Below, one piece after another: positions 29,223-37,891 of a DNA stretch of 64,000 bases (position 1 is the first letter of the stretch; each line of letters begins with the position of its first letter). The stretch is taken from NCBI GenBank assembly GCA_902625725.1, contig CACOCY010000008.1, forward strand, positions 40,959 to 104,958. Direction: 5' to 3'. Both the position numbers and the translations under genes were made by a program. Below the pieces are notes generated by a model. The model saw only the letters and a list, made by a program, of their open reading frames with translations. It was not told where the DNA came from and searched no databases. The DNA is from an uncultured SAR116 cluster alpha proteobacterium (GTDB taxonomy: Bacteria; Pseudomonadota; Alphaproteobacteria; Puniceispirillales; Puniceispirillaceae).

Positions 29223-30105
29223 TCCTAGATTGAAACAATTTTTTATTCGCTATATCAGCTGGCCCATTGAAGCGATATTTATGTTAGTTGCGCTAGTAAT
29301 TTTAAGAATTGTACCAATTGATATTGCGAGTGCAGTTACAGGTTGGCTTGGCTCTAAAATTGGTCCTCTTACTGGCTGGCATAAAAGAGCAAAGACCAAT
29401 CTGTTACTTGCCATGCCAGAACTTTCAGAAAAAAAACATTATGAGATTTTATCTGCAATGTGGTGGAATCTAGGACGCAATATTGGCGAATTTTCTCATA
29501 CTTTTAGTTTGATGAACTCAAAGAAGCGCGTTGAAATAGAAGGTTTAGAGCAAGTGTTAAAATGTGAAAAGGGTAGCATTATAATCGGGGCTCACCAAGC
29601 TAATTGGGAGGTAATACCAACCATATTGAAGCGTCTTCAGCGAAAATCAGGAATCGTTTATCGACCTCTAAATAATCCACTTGCGAATTTTTTAGTTCAA
29701 AAGCGTCAGAAATATTTAAATGCCGAATTTTTTCTAAAAGGTCGTAAAGCTGCAACAGGTATGCTATCTACAGTTGAGGAAAACGGTATTATTGCTTTGT
29801 TAGTAGACCAGCAACTCCGTGAAGGTCGCATGGTTCCTTTTTTTGGTGTGCCTGCAAAAACCCCAATAGCTCACATAAAAATCGCTGCAAAATTGCAAGT
29901 AAAACTTTTTCCAGTTGAGACGATACGAACAAAAGGAGCTTATTTTAAAATGATCATTCACGAGCCAATAACGATAAAAAGAACAGCTTCAAATGAGGAA
30001 ATATTTGCTGCTGCCAAGGATATTAATGAGCTGTTCGAAGGTTGGATAAAAAAGCGTCCAGAACAATGGTTATGGCCCCATAGGCGTTGGGGCAAAATCG
30101 ATTGA
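29206..30105 (+). CDS. lpxL: lipid A biosynthesis acyltransferase (LpxL/HtrB family)
   Basis: Adds a secondary acyl chain to Kdo-lipid A. It has 299 residues with an N-terminal transmembrane anchor and the HX4E catalytic motif in GAHQANWEVIP; the C-terminus PEQWLWPHRRWG is typical of the family. ATG 29206 is preferred to the upstream TTG at 29188. It overlaps lpxK and is the last gene of the lipid A run; xseA is convergent. Confidence 0.93.
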   Translation: MSFHRSPRLKQFFIRYISWPIEAIFMLVALVILRIVPIDIASAVTGWLGSKIGPLTGWHKRAKTNLLLAMPELSEKKHYEILSAMWWNLGRNIGEFSHTFSLMNSKKRVEIEGLEQVLKCEKGSIIIGAHQANWEVIPTILKRLQRKSGIVYRPLNNPLANFLVQKRQKYLNAEFFLKGRKAATGMLSTVEENGIIALLVDQQLREGRMVPFFGVPAKTPIAHIKIAAKLQVKLFPVETIRTKGAYFKMIIHEPITIKRTASNEEIFAAAKDINELFEGWIKKRPEQWLWPHRRWGKID

Positions 30106-30127
30106 AACCTGCGGCGCACAAGCAGAT

Positions 30128-31609
30128 TCAGATTTTAAATAAATTAGGCTGCTTTGGTCTTTTCTTTTCTTTCTTACTCTCATTTTGCCCTTTATTTTTA
30201 CGGCTACTTATATCGGATTTATTTTTGCTTTCAGCTTCAACGAATCTTGTTGGGTCTAACTGGGCTAACCTTGTATCATCAAAAAACTTTATATTTACGA
30301 GCTCACTAAATGGAGCATCCTCGGATTTCTTTACTGGAACTCCCTTGGAATCAGTCACCAGCGCAAAGCCTTTTTCCAATACTCTTTTAAAAGAAAAAGC
30401 GTCTAAAAGTTGGCCATATCTTAAGATTGTCTGCTCTGAATTAAAAAGAATTTTATCGATTTGTGCTTTCCCTTTTTCATTCGCTGCTATTAAACGTGAC
30501 TGAATATCAGCAAGCTTTTGAAACGGTGTTGGTATTCGCTCAAATAAATTTATTAAATTATTTTGTTTTGCGCTTAGACCATTTTGCAGCGTTTTTTCAA
30601 TTCTTTCGTTTAGAACATCTATTCTTTGGCTAAGCAGGTTAATTTGGTCAACTGGGTGTATTAGTCCCCGCGCTGCTGCAGTAAGCAGATTTTCTTTAAA
30701 CTGAAATTTTCTGTCAATAGCATGACTTGCTCTATAATCAAGTTCCAATACGCGTGCAACTAGCTCTGTTAAAACTGGGGTTACAATTTCTGCCGCTGCT
30801 GTTGGTGTTGGCGCCCTCATATCTGCTGCATAATCAATTAATGTTGTATCTGTCTCATGTCCAACAGCAGAAATAATCGGAATGATACTCGCTGAAACAG
30901 CCCTTACAACAATTTCTTCATTAAAACACCACAAATCTTCAAGTGAGCCGCCACCCCTCGCAACAATAATCACATCTGGTTTAGGTATTTCACCTGATTT
31001 AGGCATCACATTAAATGCGGCTATCGCACTTGCTATATGCTTTTCAGCTCCCTTACCTTGAACAGGAACCGGAGCAACCAATACATGGGTGCCAAATCTT
31101 TCTGATAGCCGATGAATTATATCTCTTATTACAGCGCCATTTGGCGAAGTAACAACTCCTATGACCGTTGGCAAATAAGGAATTTCTTTTTTGCGTTCTT
31201 CAGAGAATAATCCCTCAACTTGAAGCCTTAACCTTAATGCCTCAAGCTGTTTAAGTAGTGCCCCTTCTCCAGCAAATTCAATTTGTATTACATTTAATTG
31301 ATAGCGTGACTGACCAGCAAATGTAGTTAGTTTCCCAGTGCAAATTACATCCATGCCCTCTTCTGGTTGAATGTTAATCTGATTAAGTTGACCTTTCCAA
31401 ATCACGGATGCAAGTGAAACGTTCACATCCTTTAAGCTAAAATATACATGTCCAGAATTCGGAAATGCAGGTTTTGAGATTTCACCACGAACTTTAATAA
31501 ATTCAAAATTAGCTTCAACAGTGCGTTTTACAGCATTTGACAAATCAGCAAGCGTATATACTGGCTGGTTTGAGAATTTATCTGTTTCAGAAGAAATAAC
31601 GTTTGACAT
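30128..31609 (-). CDS. xseA: exodeoxyribonuclease VII large subunit
   Basis: Large subunit of the single-strand exonuclease ExoVII. It has 493 residues: an N-terminal OB-fold domain (about residues 15-110, starting VYTLADLSNAVKRTVE), then the catalytic domain with TSPNGAVIRDI, VARGGGSLEDLW and AVGHETDTTLIDYAADMRAPTP, then a coiled-coil part and a basic Lys/Glu-rich tail. It is convergent with lpxL and divergent from purD. The small subunit xseB is not in the window. Confidence 0.96.
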   Translation of the reverse strand: MSNVISSETDKFSNQPVYTLADLSNAVKRTVEANFEFIKVRGEISKPAFPNSGHVYFSLKDVNVSLASVIWKGQLNQINIQPEEGMDVICTGKLTTFAGQSRYQLNVIQIEFAGEGALLKQLEALRLRLQVEGLFSEERKKEIPYLPTVIGVVTSPNGAVIRDIIHRLSERFGTHVLVAPVPVQGKGAEKHIASAIAAFNVMPKSGEIPKPDVIIVARGGGSLEDLWCFNEEIVVRAVSASIIPIISAVGHETDTTLIDYAADMRAPTPTAAAEIVTPVLTELVARVLELDYRASHAIDRKFQFKENLLTAAARGLIHPVDQINLLSQRIDVLNERIEKTLQNGLSAKQNNLINLFERIPTPFQKLADIQSRLIAANEKGKAQIDKILFNSEQTILRYGQLLDAFSFKRVLEKGFALVTDSKGVPVKKSEDAPFSELVNIKFFDDTRLAQLDPTRFVEAESKNKSDISSRKNKGQNESKKEKKRPKQPNLFKI

Positions 31610-31743
31610 TTTAATTCCATTGTTCCGTTGTTTTATTTATGGCACAGATACATAATCAAGAACAATGAGTGATTTTTTCAGAGCACACTATAAACTTCCT
31701 TAGTTTATATGATTATTAAATTTAAAATTTTGGTTCGGAAAGA

Positions 31744-33003
31744 ATGAATGTATTAATAATTGGAAGCGGTGGAAGAGAACACGCGCTGGCTCATAACATC
31801 TCAGCTTCACAAGCATGCTCTCATCTATTTGCAGCTCCAGGAAACCCAGGAATATCTCAATTTGCCACATGCCTAAAATTATCCATTGATGACCATGATA
31901 CGATTATCCGTAAATGTCGAGAACATGACATAAAGCTTGTTGTTATCGGACCGGAAATGCCACTTGTCGCAGGTTTGGCAGATGTTTTGCGGAAGAATAA
32001 TATTTTAGCATTTGGACCAAGTGCGTCTGCTGCAAAACTAGAGGGTTCAAAATTTTTTGCGCGTGATTTTTGTCGTCGTTATCAAATACCACAACCTAAA
32101 TTTGCACGATTTACAAATAGCCAAAAAGCCAAGGAATTCGTTGAGAATATAGGCCCGGAATGCGTTGTAAAGGCAGATGGTCTTGCTGCCGGTAAAGGGG
32201 TGGTTGTTTGTAGAACGAAAAGACAAGCCTGTGAAGCGATTGATATGATGCTGGCTGGTGGTTTTGGAGACGCTAGTAAAACTATCATTGTTGAAGAATG
32301 TATTTCTGGTCCTGAACTTTCTGCCTTTGCACTCATTGATTCTGAGGTTGTAACTTGGTTAGCGAGTGCACGTGACCACAAAAGAGCTTTCGATGGCGAT
32401 ACTGGACCAAACACAGGGGGAATGGGCGCAGTAAGCCCCTCTCCCGAAGAATCAATCATATTACGTGATAAGATTATGAATACAATTTTAACACCTCTGG
32501 CTAAGGGTATGGTTTTAGACGGGACACCCTATACTGGGATCCTATATGCAGGTCTCATGCTAACAAATACAGGTCCACAGGTAATCGAGTTTAACTGCAG
32601 ATTTGGTGACCCAGAAGCACAAGTTATACTGCCTCGTCTTGAAAGCGACTTACTTGACTTGATCCTCCTACATTGCAGTCATAAACAGGAGTCAGCTTTA
32701 GTCAACTTTAGCGATGATATAGCCATTACAGTTGTCATGGCCAATAAGGGATACCCCGGAAATTACAAAAAGGATTCAATAATCACAAATATAGATAACA
32801 TCCCATTAAACGCGGAAAGCTTTATATATCACTCTGGAACAGGAACAAACCAACGAGGCCAAATTATCGCGAAAGGTGGGCGTGTATTTAGTGTAACTGC
32901 AGTAGCTAAAAGCTATGAGGAGGCGCGCTTTAAGGCGTATGAAACCATATTAAAAATCCAATGGGACAATGGGTTTTATAGAACAGATATAGCGAGTTAC
33001 TAG
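31744..33003 (+). CDS. purD: phosphoribosylamine-glycine ligase
   Basis: Second step of purine biosynthesis (GAR synthetase). It is an ATP-grasp enzyme of 419 residues with the N-terminal [13 protein letters not shown], the ATP-binding region [15 protein letters not shown], and [24 protein letters not shown] lies before the ATG. The last four bases overlap the end of the convergent tadA gene. Confidence 0.97.
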   Translation: MNVLIIGSGGREHALAHNISASQACSHLFAAPGNPGISQFATCLKLSIDDHDTIIRKCREHDIKLVVIGPEMPLVAGLADVLRKNNILAFGPSASAAKLEGSKFFARDFCRRYQIPQPKFARFTNSQKAKEFVENIGPECVVKADGLAAGKGVVVCRTKRQACEAIDMMLAGGFGDASKTIIVEECISGPELSAFALIDSEVVTWLASARDHKRAFDGDTGPNTGGMGAVSPSPEESIILRDKIMNTILTPLAKGMVLDGTPYTGILYAGLMLTNTGPQVIEFNCRFGDPEAQVILPRLESDLLDLILLHCSHKQESALVNFSDDIAITVVMANKGYPGNYKKDSIITNIDNIPLNAESFIYHSGTGTNQRGQIIAKGGRVFSVTAVAKSYEEARFKAYETILKIQWDNGFYRTDIASY

Positions 33004-33449
33004 CGCCTTTCAGCAAAAAACTCTCTTAGCAGTCTAGCTGATTTGGATGCCATTATGCCGCCATAGATTTCAGGCTTATGATGACATGTTACTTGACTAA
33101 ATACTCGACTGCCATGTTCTACCGCGCCACTCTTCTTATCCTCTGCGGCATAATAAAGCCTGCGAATTCTGGCATATGAAATGGCTCCTGAACACATGAT
33201 GCATGGTTCCAGTGTGACCCATAAATCACAACCATCTAAAAATTTCTGATTTAACTTTCCTATTGCTTCTTTTAATACTAGGCATTCTGCATGTGCGGTC
33301 GCGTCACGTTGTGTTTCAACCAGATTATGGGCTGAGGCAATTACCTTTCCATCTGAATTAACGACCACCGCCCCAACCGGAACTTCTCCTATTTGGGCTG
33401 CTTTTTCCGCTTGTACCAACGCTAATTCCATGAAATTTGTACTATTCAT
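33000..33449 (-). CDS. tadA: tRNA adenosine(34) deaminase
   Basis: Makes inosine at the wobble position of tRNA-Arg(ACG). It has 149 residues and the zinc cytidine-deaminase fold: His53-Ala-Glu55 and the P-C83-IM-C86 motif. It is divergent from the pseudouridine synthase gene, as often seen in alphaproteobacteria. Confidence 0.95.
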   Translation of the reverse strand: MNSTNFMELALVQAEKAAQIGEVPVGAVVVNSDGKVIASAHNLVETQRDATAHAECLVLKEAIGKLNQKFLDGCDLWVTLEPCIMCSGAISYARIRRLYYAAEDKKSGAVEHGSRVFSQVTCHHKPEIYGGIMASKSARLLREFFAERR

Positions 33450-33541
33450 AATTAGGCAATGACAAAACTTGAGTAAAAAATCAACATCTTGTTTCGTTGT
33501 GACTATTTTTTATTTTTCTTTTATGTTCTAATTGAAACACC

Positions 33542-34432
33542 ATGCCTCTGCCAAAAAATTCATTTATACTGGATAAAATTAGCCCATCTGAGCGAATAGC
33601 AAAACGTATTGCCCGTGCCGGTTTGTGTTCACGTAGAAATGCTGAGAGCTGGATACGTGCTGGCAGGGTTACTGTTAATAACAGGATTCTCGAAACTCCC
33701 GCCTTCTTGGTAGGCCCTAATGACCGAATTCTCGTAGATAACAAACCTCTTCCAAAACAAGAAACTACACGATTATGGCGATATTATAAGCCTCGCGGGC
33801 TTGTTGTCTCTCATAATGACGAGCACGATAGAGAGACAATTTTTGATAGGATTGGAGGTAAACTTCCTCGCGTGATGAGTGTTGGCAGGCTGGATCTAGA
33901 CTCAGAAGGGATGATTTTATTAACAAACGATGGTGGACTAGCGCGTCACCTTGAATTACCAAGCACTGGCTGGACCCGAAAGTACAAGGTACGTGTTTTT
34001 GGAAAAGTGGACGAAACACAACTTGATAAATTAAAAAACGGTATCACAATTGACGGCATACGTTATGGGAGATTACTCGCAAGACTTGATAAGCAAATGA
34101 CGAGCAATGCATGGCTTACAATTGCCATTAAGGAAGGAAAAAATCGTGAGATCAGACGCATAATGGAATTTCTTGGTTACTCTGTTAGTAGATTAATTAG
34201 GACTTCTTATGGTCCATTCCAACTTGGTAATATGCAAGAAGATACTTTACTAGAAGTAAAGCAATCCATATTGCGGGAACAACTCGGCCAACAAAATTCG
34301 GAAAATGAAACAAAAGTTTTATCCAAAACATCCTCAAAAGAGAAGCAACTAGCTTTGAAAAAACAAAAATATTTTTCAATACAAACGGGCAATTATCATG
34401 CAAATAATAGGAGGCAAAAAGCGCGGCACTAA
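33542..34432 (+). CDS. rRNA pseudouridine synthase, RluB/RsuA family
   Basis: Protein of 296 residues with an N-terminal S4 RNA-binding domain (RIARAGLCSRRNAESWI) and the RsuA-type catalytic domain. The catalytic Asp is in VGRLDLDSEGMILLTND, and the C-terminal signature is KEGKNREIRRIMEFLG. A basic low-complexity tail of about 50 residues follows. The most likely target is 23S rRNA (RluB type), but the exact uridine cannot be told. Its last 35 bases overlap rsmD. Confidence 0.92.
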   Translation: MPLPKNSFILDKISPSERIAKRIARAGLCSRRNAESWIRAGRVTVNNRILETPAFLVGPNDRILVDNKPLPKQETTRLWRYYKPRGLVVSHNDEHDRETIFDRIGGKLPRVMSVGRLDLDSEGMILLTNDGGLARHLELPSTGWTRKYKVRVFGKVDETQLDKLKNGITIDGIRYGRLLARLDKQMTSNAWLTIAIKEGKNREIRRIMEFLGYSVSRLIRTSYGPFQLGNMQEDTLLEVKQSILREQLGQQNSENETKVLSKTSSKEKQLALKKQKYFSIQTGNYHANNRRQKARH

Positions 34433-34958
34433 ACTTGCAGAATGCAAAAGTAAAGCTGTTAGACCAACTGGTCAACGAGTAAGGGAAGCAATATTTAACT
34501 TGCTAGCTGGCGGTCGTTTCACCCCGTTAATAGAGAATGCAACTGTCTTGGATATATTTGCAGGTACTGGCGCGCTAGGATTAGAGGCCCTATCAAGAGG
34601 TGCGAAAGAGGCCTTTTTTGTGGAACATAACAAAGAAGCATTAGATACATTACGACTTAACATACAAAAGCTACAGTTCGTAAATTGTACTACAATTCTC
34701 GCTAAGTCTGCTGAAAATATCAAGAGTTGGGCATATCCTCCGGCTGATATTGTATTTTGTGATGCTCCTTATCTTGAAAATATTACATTCTCAACGCTGA
34801 AAAATATTGCAGGGACGGGTGCAATCAAAAGAGGGGGCCTTGTTTTAGCGGAGATTCCAAAGACGGAGACACTTAATTTGGGTAATGGTTTTAAATTCGC
34901 GGATAAGAGACAATACGGCATCTCATCTGTGCATCTTTTCAATTGGATGCCAAATTAA
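34398..34958 (+). CDS. rsmD: 16S rRNA (guanine966-N2)-methyltransferase
   Basis: Rossmann-fold methyltransferase of 186 residues. It begins MQIIGGKKRGTKL and carries RPTGQRVREAIFN and the SAM loop DIFAGTGALGLEALSRGA, all typical of RsmD. The catalytic tetrapeptide, usually DPPY, is DAPY here (FCDAPYLEN). It overlaps the upstream pseudouridine synthase gene by 35 bases and the downstream convergent mutL by four. Confidence 0.93.
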   Translation: MQIIGGKKRGTKLAECKSKAVRPTGQRVREAIFNLLAGGRFTPLIENATVLDIFAGTGALGLEALSRGAKEAFFVEHNKEALDTLRLNIQKLQFVNCTTILAKSAENIKSWAYPPADIVFCDAPYLENITFSTLKNIAGTGAIKRGGLVLAEIPKTETLNLGNGFKFADKRQYGISSVHLFNWMPN

Positions 34959-36790
34959 CGTCTGCCAAAAAGACGTTCAATATCTGATAATGACAAGCTA
35001 ATATATGTTGGTCTACCATGATTGCACTGACCTGAATTTGGAGTAATTTCCATGTCTCTTAAAAGCTGATTCATCTCTACAACTGACAATATTCGACCAG
35101 AGCGAACTGACCCATGGCAAGCAATAGTAGCAAGTACATGCGATATTTTCTGCTCAAGACTAGTAGAATTTGACAAGCCGACCAACTCCTCGGCTATATC
35201 TTTTACGAGCTGTTGCGTATCCACTTCTCCCAAAAGAGCCGGTATTTCTCTTACAATTACTGAGTCATTTCCGAAAGCTTCTATATAAAGGCCAAGCTGG
35301 CATAAGGGCTCTAGATGCTGACTGACAGCCTCTAATTGGTCAGGTAATAAAGTTACAATTTCGGGTAATAATAACAACTGAGTCTTTATTGTGTTTGATG
35401 CCAGCTCTAATTTCATTTTTTCCATCACAAGACGCTCATGAGCAGCATGTTGGTCAATAATAACTATACCTGCTTTTGTTTCAGAGATAATATAATTTTT
35501 ATGATATTGCGCTCTTGCTGCGCCCAGCAAATTTTCTGAAAAATCTTGTTGGTTCCAAATAGTATTATTGTCATTTTCATCGTAGGTTTTAGCAAGTGGT
35601 GGAGCCCCAAAAAACATATTCATCCGTGAAATGTCCCTCAAGTTTGCGTTCTCTATCTCTAAAGAATTTCTCTCTTTAACTAAATCGTTCTTTTCGGAAG
35701 ACAGCACAAATGCTCCTGGTAATTTCGGACTTTGCACACTGGAGCGTAGTCGGTTAAAAACATTTTGAGACCCTTCCGCAGTCGTGTGAACACCGTTATC
35801 ACGCAACGCTGACTGAATAGCACCTACGACTAAACTTCTTATTGTTCCAGGGTCTGAAAAACGAACTTCAGTTTTGGCTGGGTGCACGTTCACATCCACA
35901 TTCTCAAGCGCGACTGAAATAAACAAAGCCACTACTGGATATCTTCCTCTAGGAAGAGTGTCTCCATATGCTGCGCGGACAGCACCTACAAGCTGTTTGT
36001 CTCTTACAGAGCGCTGATTAACAAATATACTCATATGCTGGGTTGTCGGCCTATTCATAGTTGGGAGACCAATAAAACCTGAAAGACTTGATGTATCTTT
36101 CTTTGCGTCTAGCATCAATGCTTCTCTGGCAAATATGGCCCCCATTACATCTGATAGTCTCTCACGGATACCTATTTTATCGTTTGTTCTAGCAGGTAGA
36201 TTTAGTAACCTTTTACCTGTTTCATTCAATTTAAAAGATACTTTTGGTTTTGTCACAGCAAGTTGTTTTACGACCTCAAGACATTTCCCCGCCTCAGTAC
36301 GCTGCGTTTTTAAAAATTTCCGTCTTGCAGGAATTTTCTCAAATATCCCATTTACCGTGACTGTCGTACCTGTTGCAATTGCAACTGGATTAGGTGCATA
36401 AACAGACCCGTGCTCTATTCGAATTTTCCACCCATGTTCCATCATTTTATCTTTGGAGGATATTTCAAAATCTGAGACTGAGGCAATTGATGGCAAGGCC
36501 TCTCCTCTAAAACCATAACTTTGTACTTGGGATAAATTTGCATTTGGTAATTTTGAGGTGGCGTGTCGCTTCACTGCAAGACTTAACTCATCTTTATTCA
36601 TCCCAAAGCCATTATCGGCTACAGATATTGCACTAAGGCCGCCATCGTTGAGATTGATGACAATTTGAGTAGCCTCAGCGTCAAGTGCGTTTTCAACCAA
36701 CTCTTTTAAAGCGCTTGCTGGTCTTTCAACGACCTCCCCTGCAGCAATCTGGTCTACAAGATGGCTGGGTAGTAGTCTTATTCTACTCAT
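34955..36790 (-). CDS. mutL: DNA mismatch repair protein MutL
   Basis: GHKL ATPase linking MutS to strand incision. It has 611 residues from ATG 36790. The N-terminal ATPase motifs are ELVENALDAEA, DNGFGMNK and GFRGEALPSI. The C-terminal domain has the metal-binding endonuclease motif DQHAAHERLVME plus ACHGSVRSG and CNHGRPT, so the protein appears endonuclease-proficient, as expected where MutH is absent. ATG 36811 is seven codons further upstream. Confidence 0.96.
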   Translation of the reverse strand: MSRIRLLPSHLVDQIAAGEVVERPASALKELVENALDAEATQIVINLNDGGLSAISVADNGFGMNKDELSLAVKRHATSKLPNANLSQVQSYGFRGEALPSIASVSDFEISSKDKMMEHGWKIRIEHGSVYAPNPVAIATGTTVTVNGIFEKIPARRKFLKTQRTEAGKCLEVVKQLAVTKPKVSFKLNETGKRLLNLPARTNDKIGIRERLSDVMGAIFAREALMLDAKKDTSSLSGFIGLPTMNRPTTQHMSIFVNQRSVRDKQLVGAVRAAYGDTLPRGRYPVVALFISVALENVDVNVHPAKTEVRFSDPGTIRSLVVGAIQSALRDNGVHTTAEGSQNVFNRLRSSVQSPKLPGAFVLSSEKNDLVKERNSLEIENANLRDISRMNMFFGAPPLAKTYDENDNNTIWNQQDFSENLLGAARAQYHKNYIISETKAGIVIIDQHAAHERLVMEKMKLELASNTIKTQLLLLPEIVTLLPDQLEAVSQHLEPLCQLGLYIEAFGNDSVIVREIPALLGEVDTQQLVKDIAEELVGLSNSTSLEQKISHVLATIACHGSVRSGRILSVVEMNQLLRDMEITPNSGQCNHGRPTYISLSLSDIERLFGRR

Positions 36791-36823
36791 CTGAGTTCTT
36801 TTTCTATACACAATTATTTTTAT

Positions 36824-37348
36824 TTATTTAATTTGGACTTCCTCACCAAGAACTCCGTCATAGGCTGGAGTAGCGCCCTCATTAATTGCTCTTTGTTGCA
36901 TAATATTTGTTCGAATTCTTCTATCCTCTGTGATTTGATCTAGAATTGGGCCAACATCTGGCAGGCCTCCAAAAATAACATTGATGGGTAATCGACGTTC
37001 GAAAATTATACCCGTTGTTTCTTGATCTACTATAGCTCTTATATCGGGTTTTACTGAACTTAATTCAAAAAGTTCGTCATATCCAATGGCTTTTTTATTT
37101 CGTCTTTCAAAAATTTTGTTCATTACATTAACGGAGGATTTTTCATCCACACCTAAGTTAATTGTATCAGCGTCTGGGCGGGACGTGAATTCAGGAGGAA
37201 GTGACAACGGCGGTCGCACCACAACTTGGAATTCATCTGGCGTTGATTTCTCAGTCCCAATAGCACGCCGATAATCTGAACATGCAGTTGCTCCGAAAAA
37301 TACAACAAGGCAAATAATCATCGATGATGAACCTAAGGACCGCATCAT
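36824..37348 (-). CDS. DUF3035 lipoprotein
   Basis: Alphaproteobacterial lipoprotein family with a conserved proline-rich core, seen here as PDEFQVVVRPPLSLPPEF. The signal peptide ends in GATAC, placing the lipid cysteine at about residue 23. Two adjacent ATGs (37348 and 37345) overlap the lspA stop codon; AGGAG lies just before them. The gene directly follows lspA, whose product is the signal peptidase that would process it. The function of the family is unknown. Confidence 0.85.
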   Translation of the reverse strand: MMRSLGSSSMIICLVVFFGATACSDYRRAIGTEKSTPDEFQVVVRPPLSLPPEFTSRPDADTINLGVDEKSSVNVMNKIFERRNKKAIGYDELFELSSVKPDIRAIVDQETTGIIFERRLPINVIFGGLPDVGPILDQITEDRRIRTNIMQQRAINEGATPAYDGVLGEEVQIK

Positions 37349-37836
37349 TCCTCTCCTGATGTTAGTGATGACCACATAATGACATAAATCCATATTGCAA
37401 CGCCAGCACATATCGCCACATCTGCTATATTAAAGGTAGGCCAATGATATCCTGCAACGTGGAAATCAAGAAAATCTACTACTTTTCCATATAAAATTCT
37501 GTCAATAACATTACCCAGTGCCCCTCCTGAAATTATAGCAGAGCCTATTTGTTGTAAAGGTCTTTGCATGTGAAGTTGAGAGACTAAATAAATAACAACA
37601 AAAAAGGCGAGCATTGGAATAAAATATCGCAAAAATCCTGGCTGAGATGACATTAATCCGAAACTTATTCCGTTATTCCATACCGGGGTTAAATTAAAAA
37701 AAGATGTTATAATGATTTGCTTAGGAATCTTAAAAAGTAATAAAAGCATCCATTTCTTGCAGAGAAAGTCTACAAGAATGATTATTGATGCAATTATAAC
37801 AAACCGCACATAGTCAGATTTTCTATAAATTATCAT
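37345..37836 (-). CDS. lspA: lipoprotein signal peptidase II
   Basis: Inner-membrane aspartic protease removing lipoprotein signal peptides. It has 163 residues in four hydrophobic helices. The catalytic aspartates are D112 (GNVIDRI) and D139 (FNIADVAI), and the NNGISFG motif is present. It lies between ileS and the DUF3035 lipoprotein gene; the order ileS-lspA is conserved across many bacteria. Confidence 0.95.
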   Translation of the reverse strand: MIIYRKSDYVRFVIIASIIILVDFLCKKWMLLLLFKIPKQIIITSFFNLTPVWNNGISFGLMSSQPGFLRYFIPMLAFFVVIYLVSQLHMQRPLQQIGSAIISGGALGNVIDRILYGKVVDFLDFHVAGYHWPTFNIADVAICAGVAIWIYVIMWSSLTSGEE

Positions 37837-37891
37837 TCATTTTAATCCTATTTATATGTATCAACTTTAGATACTCTATAACACGATTAAC

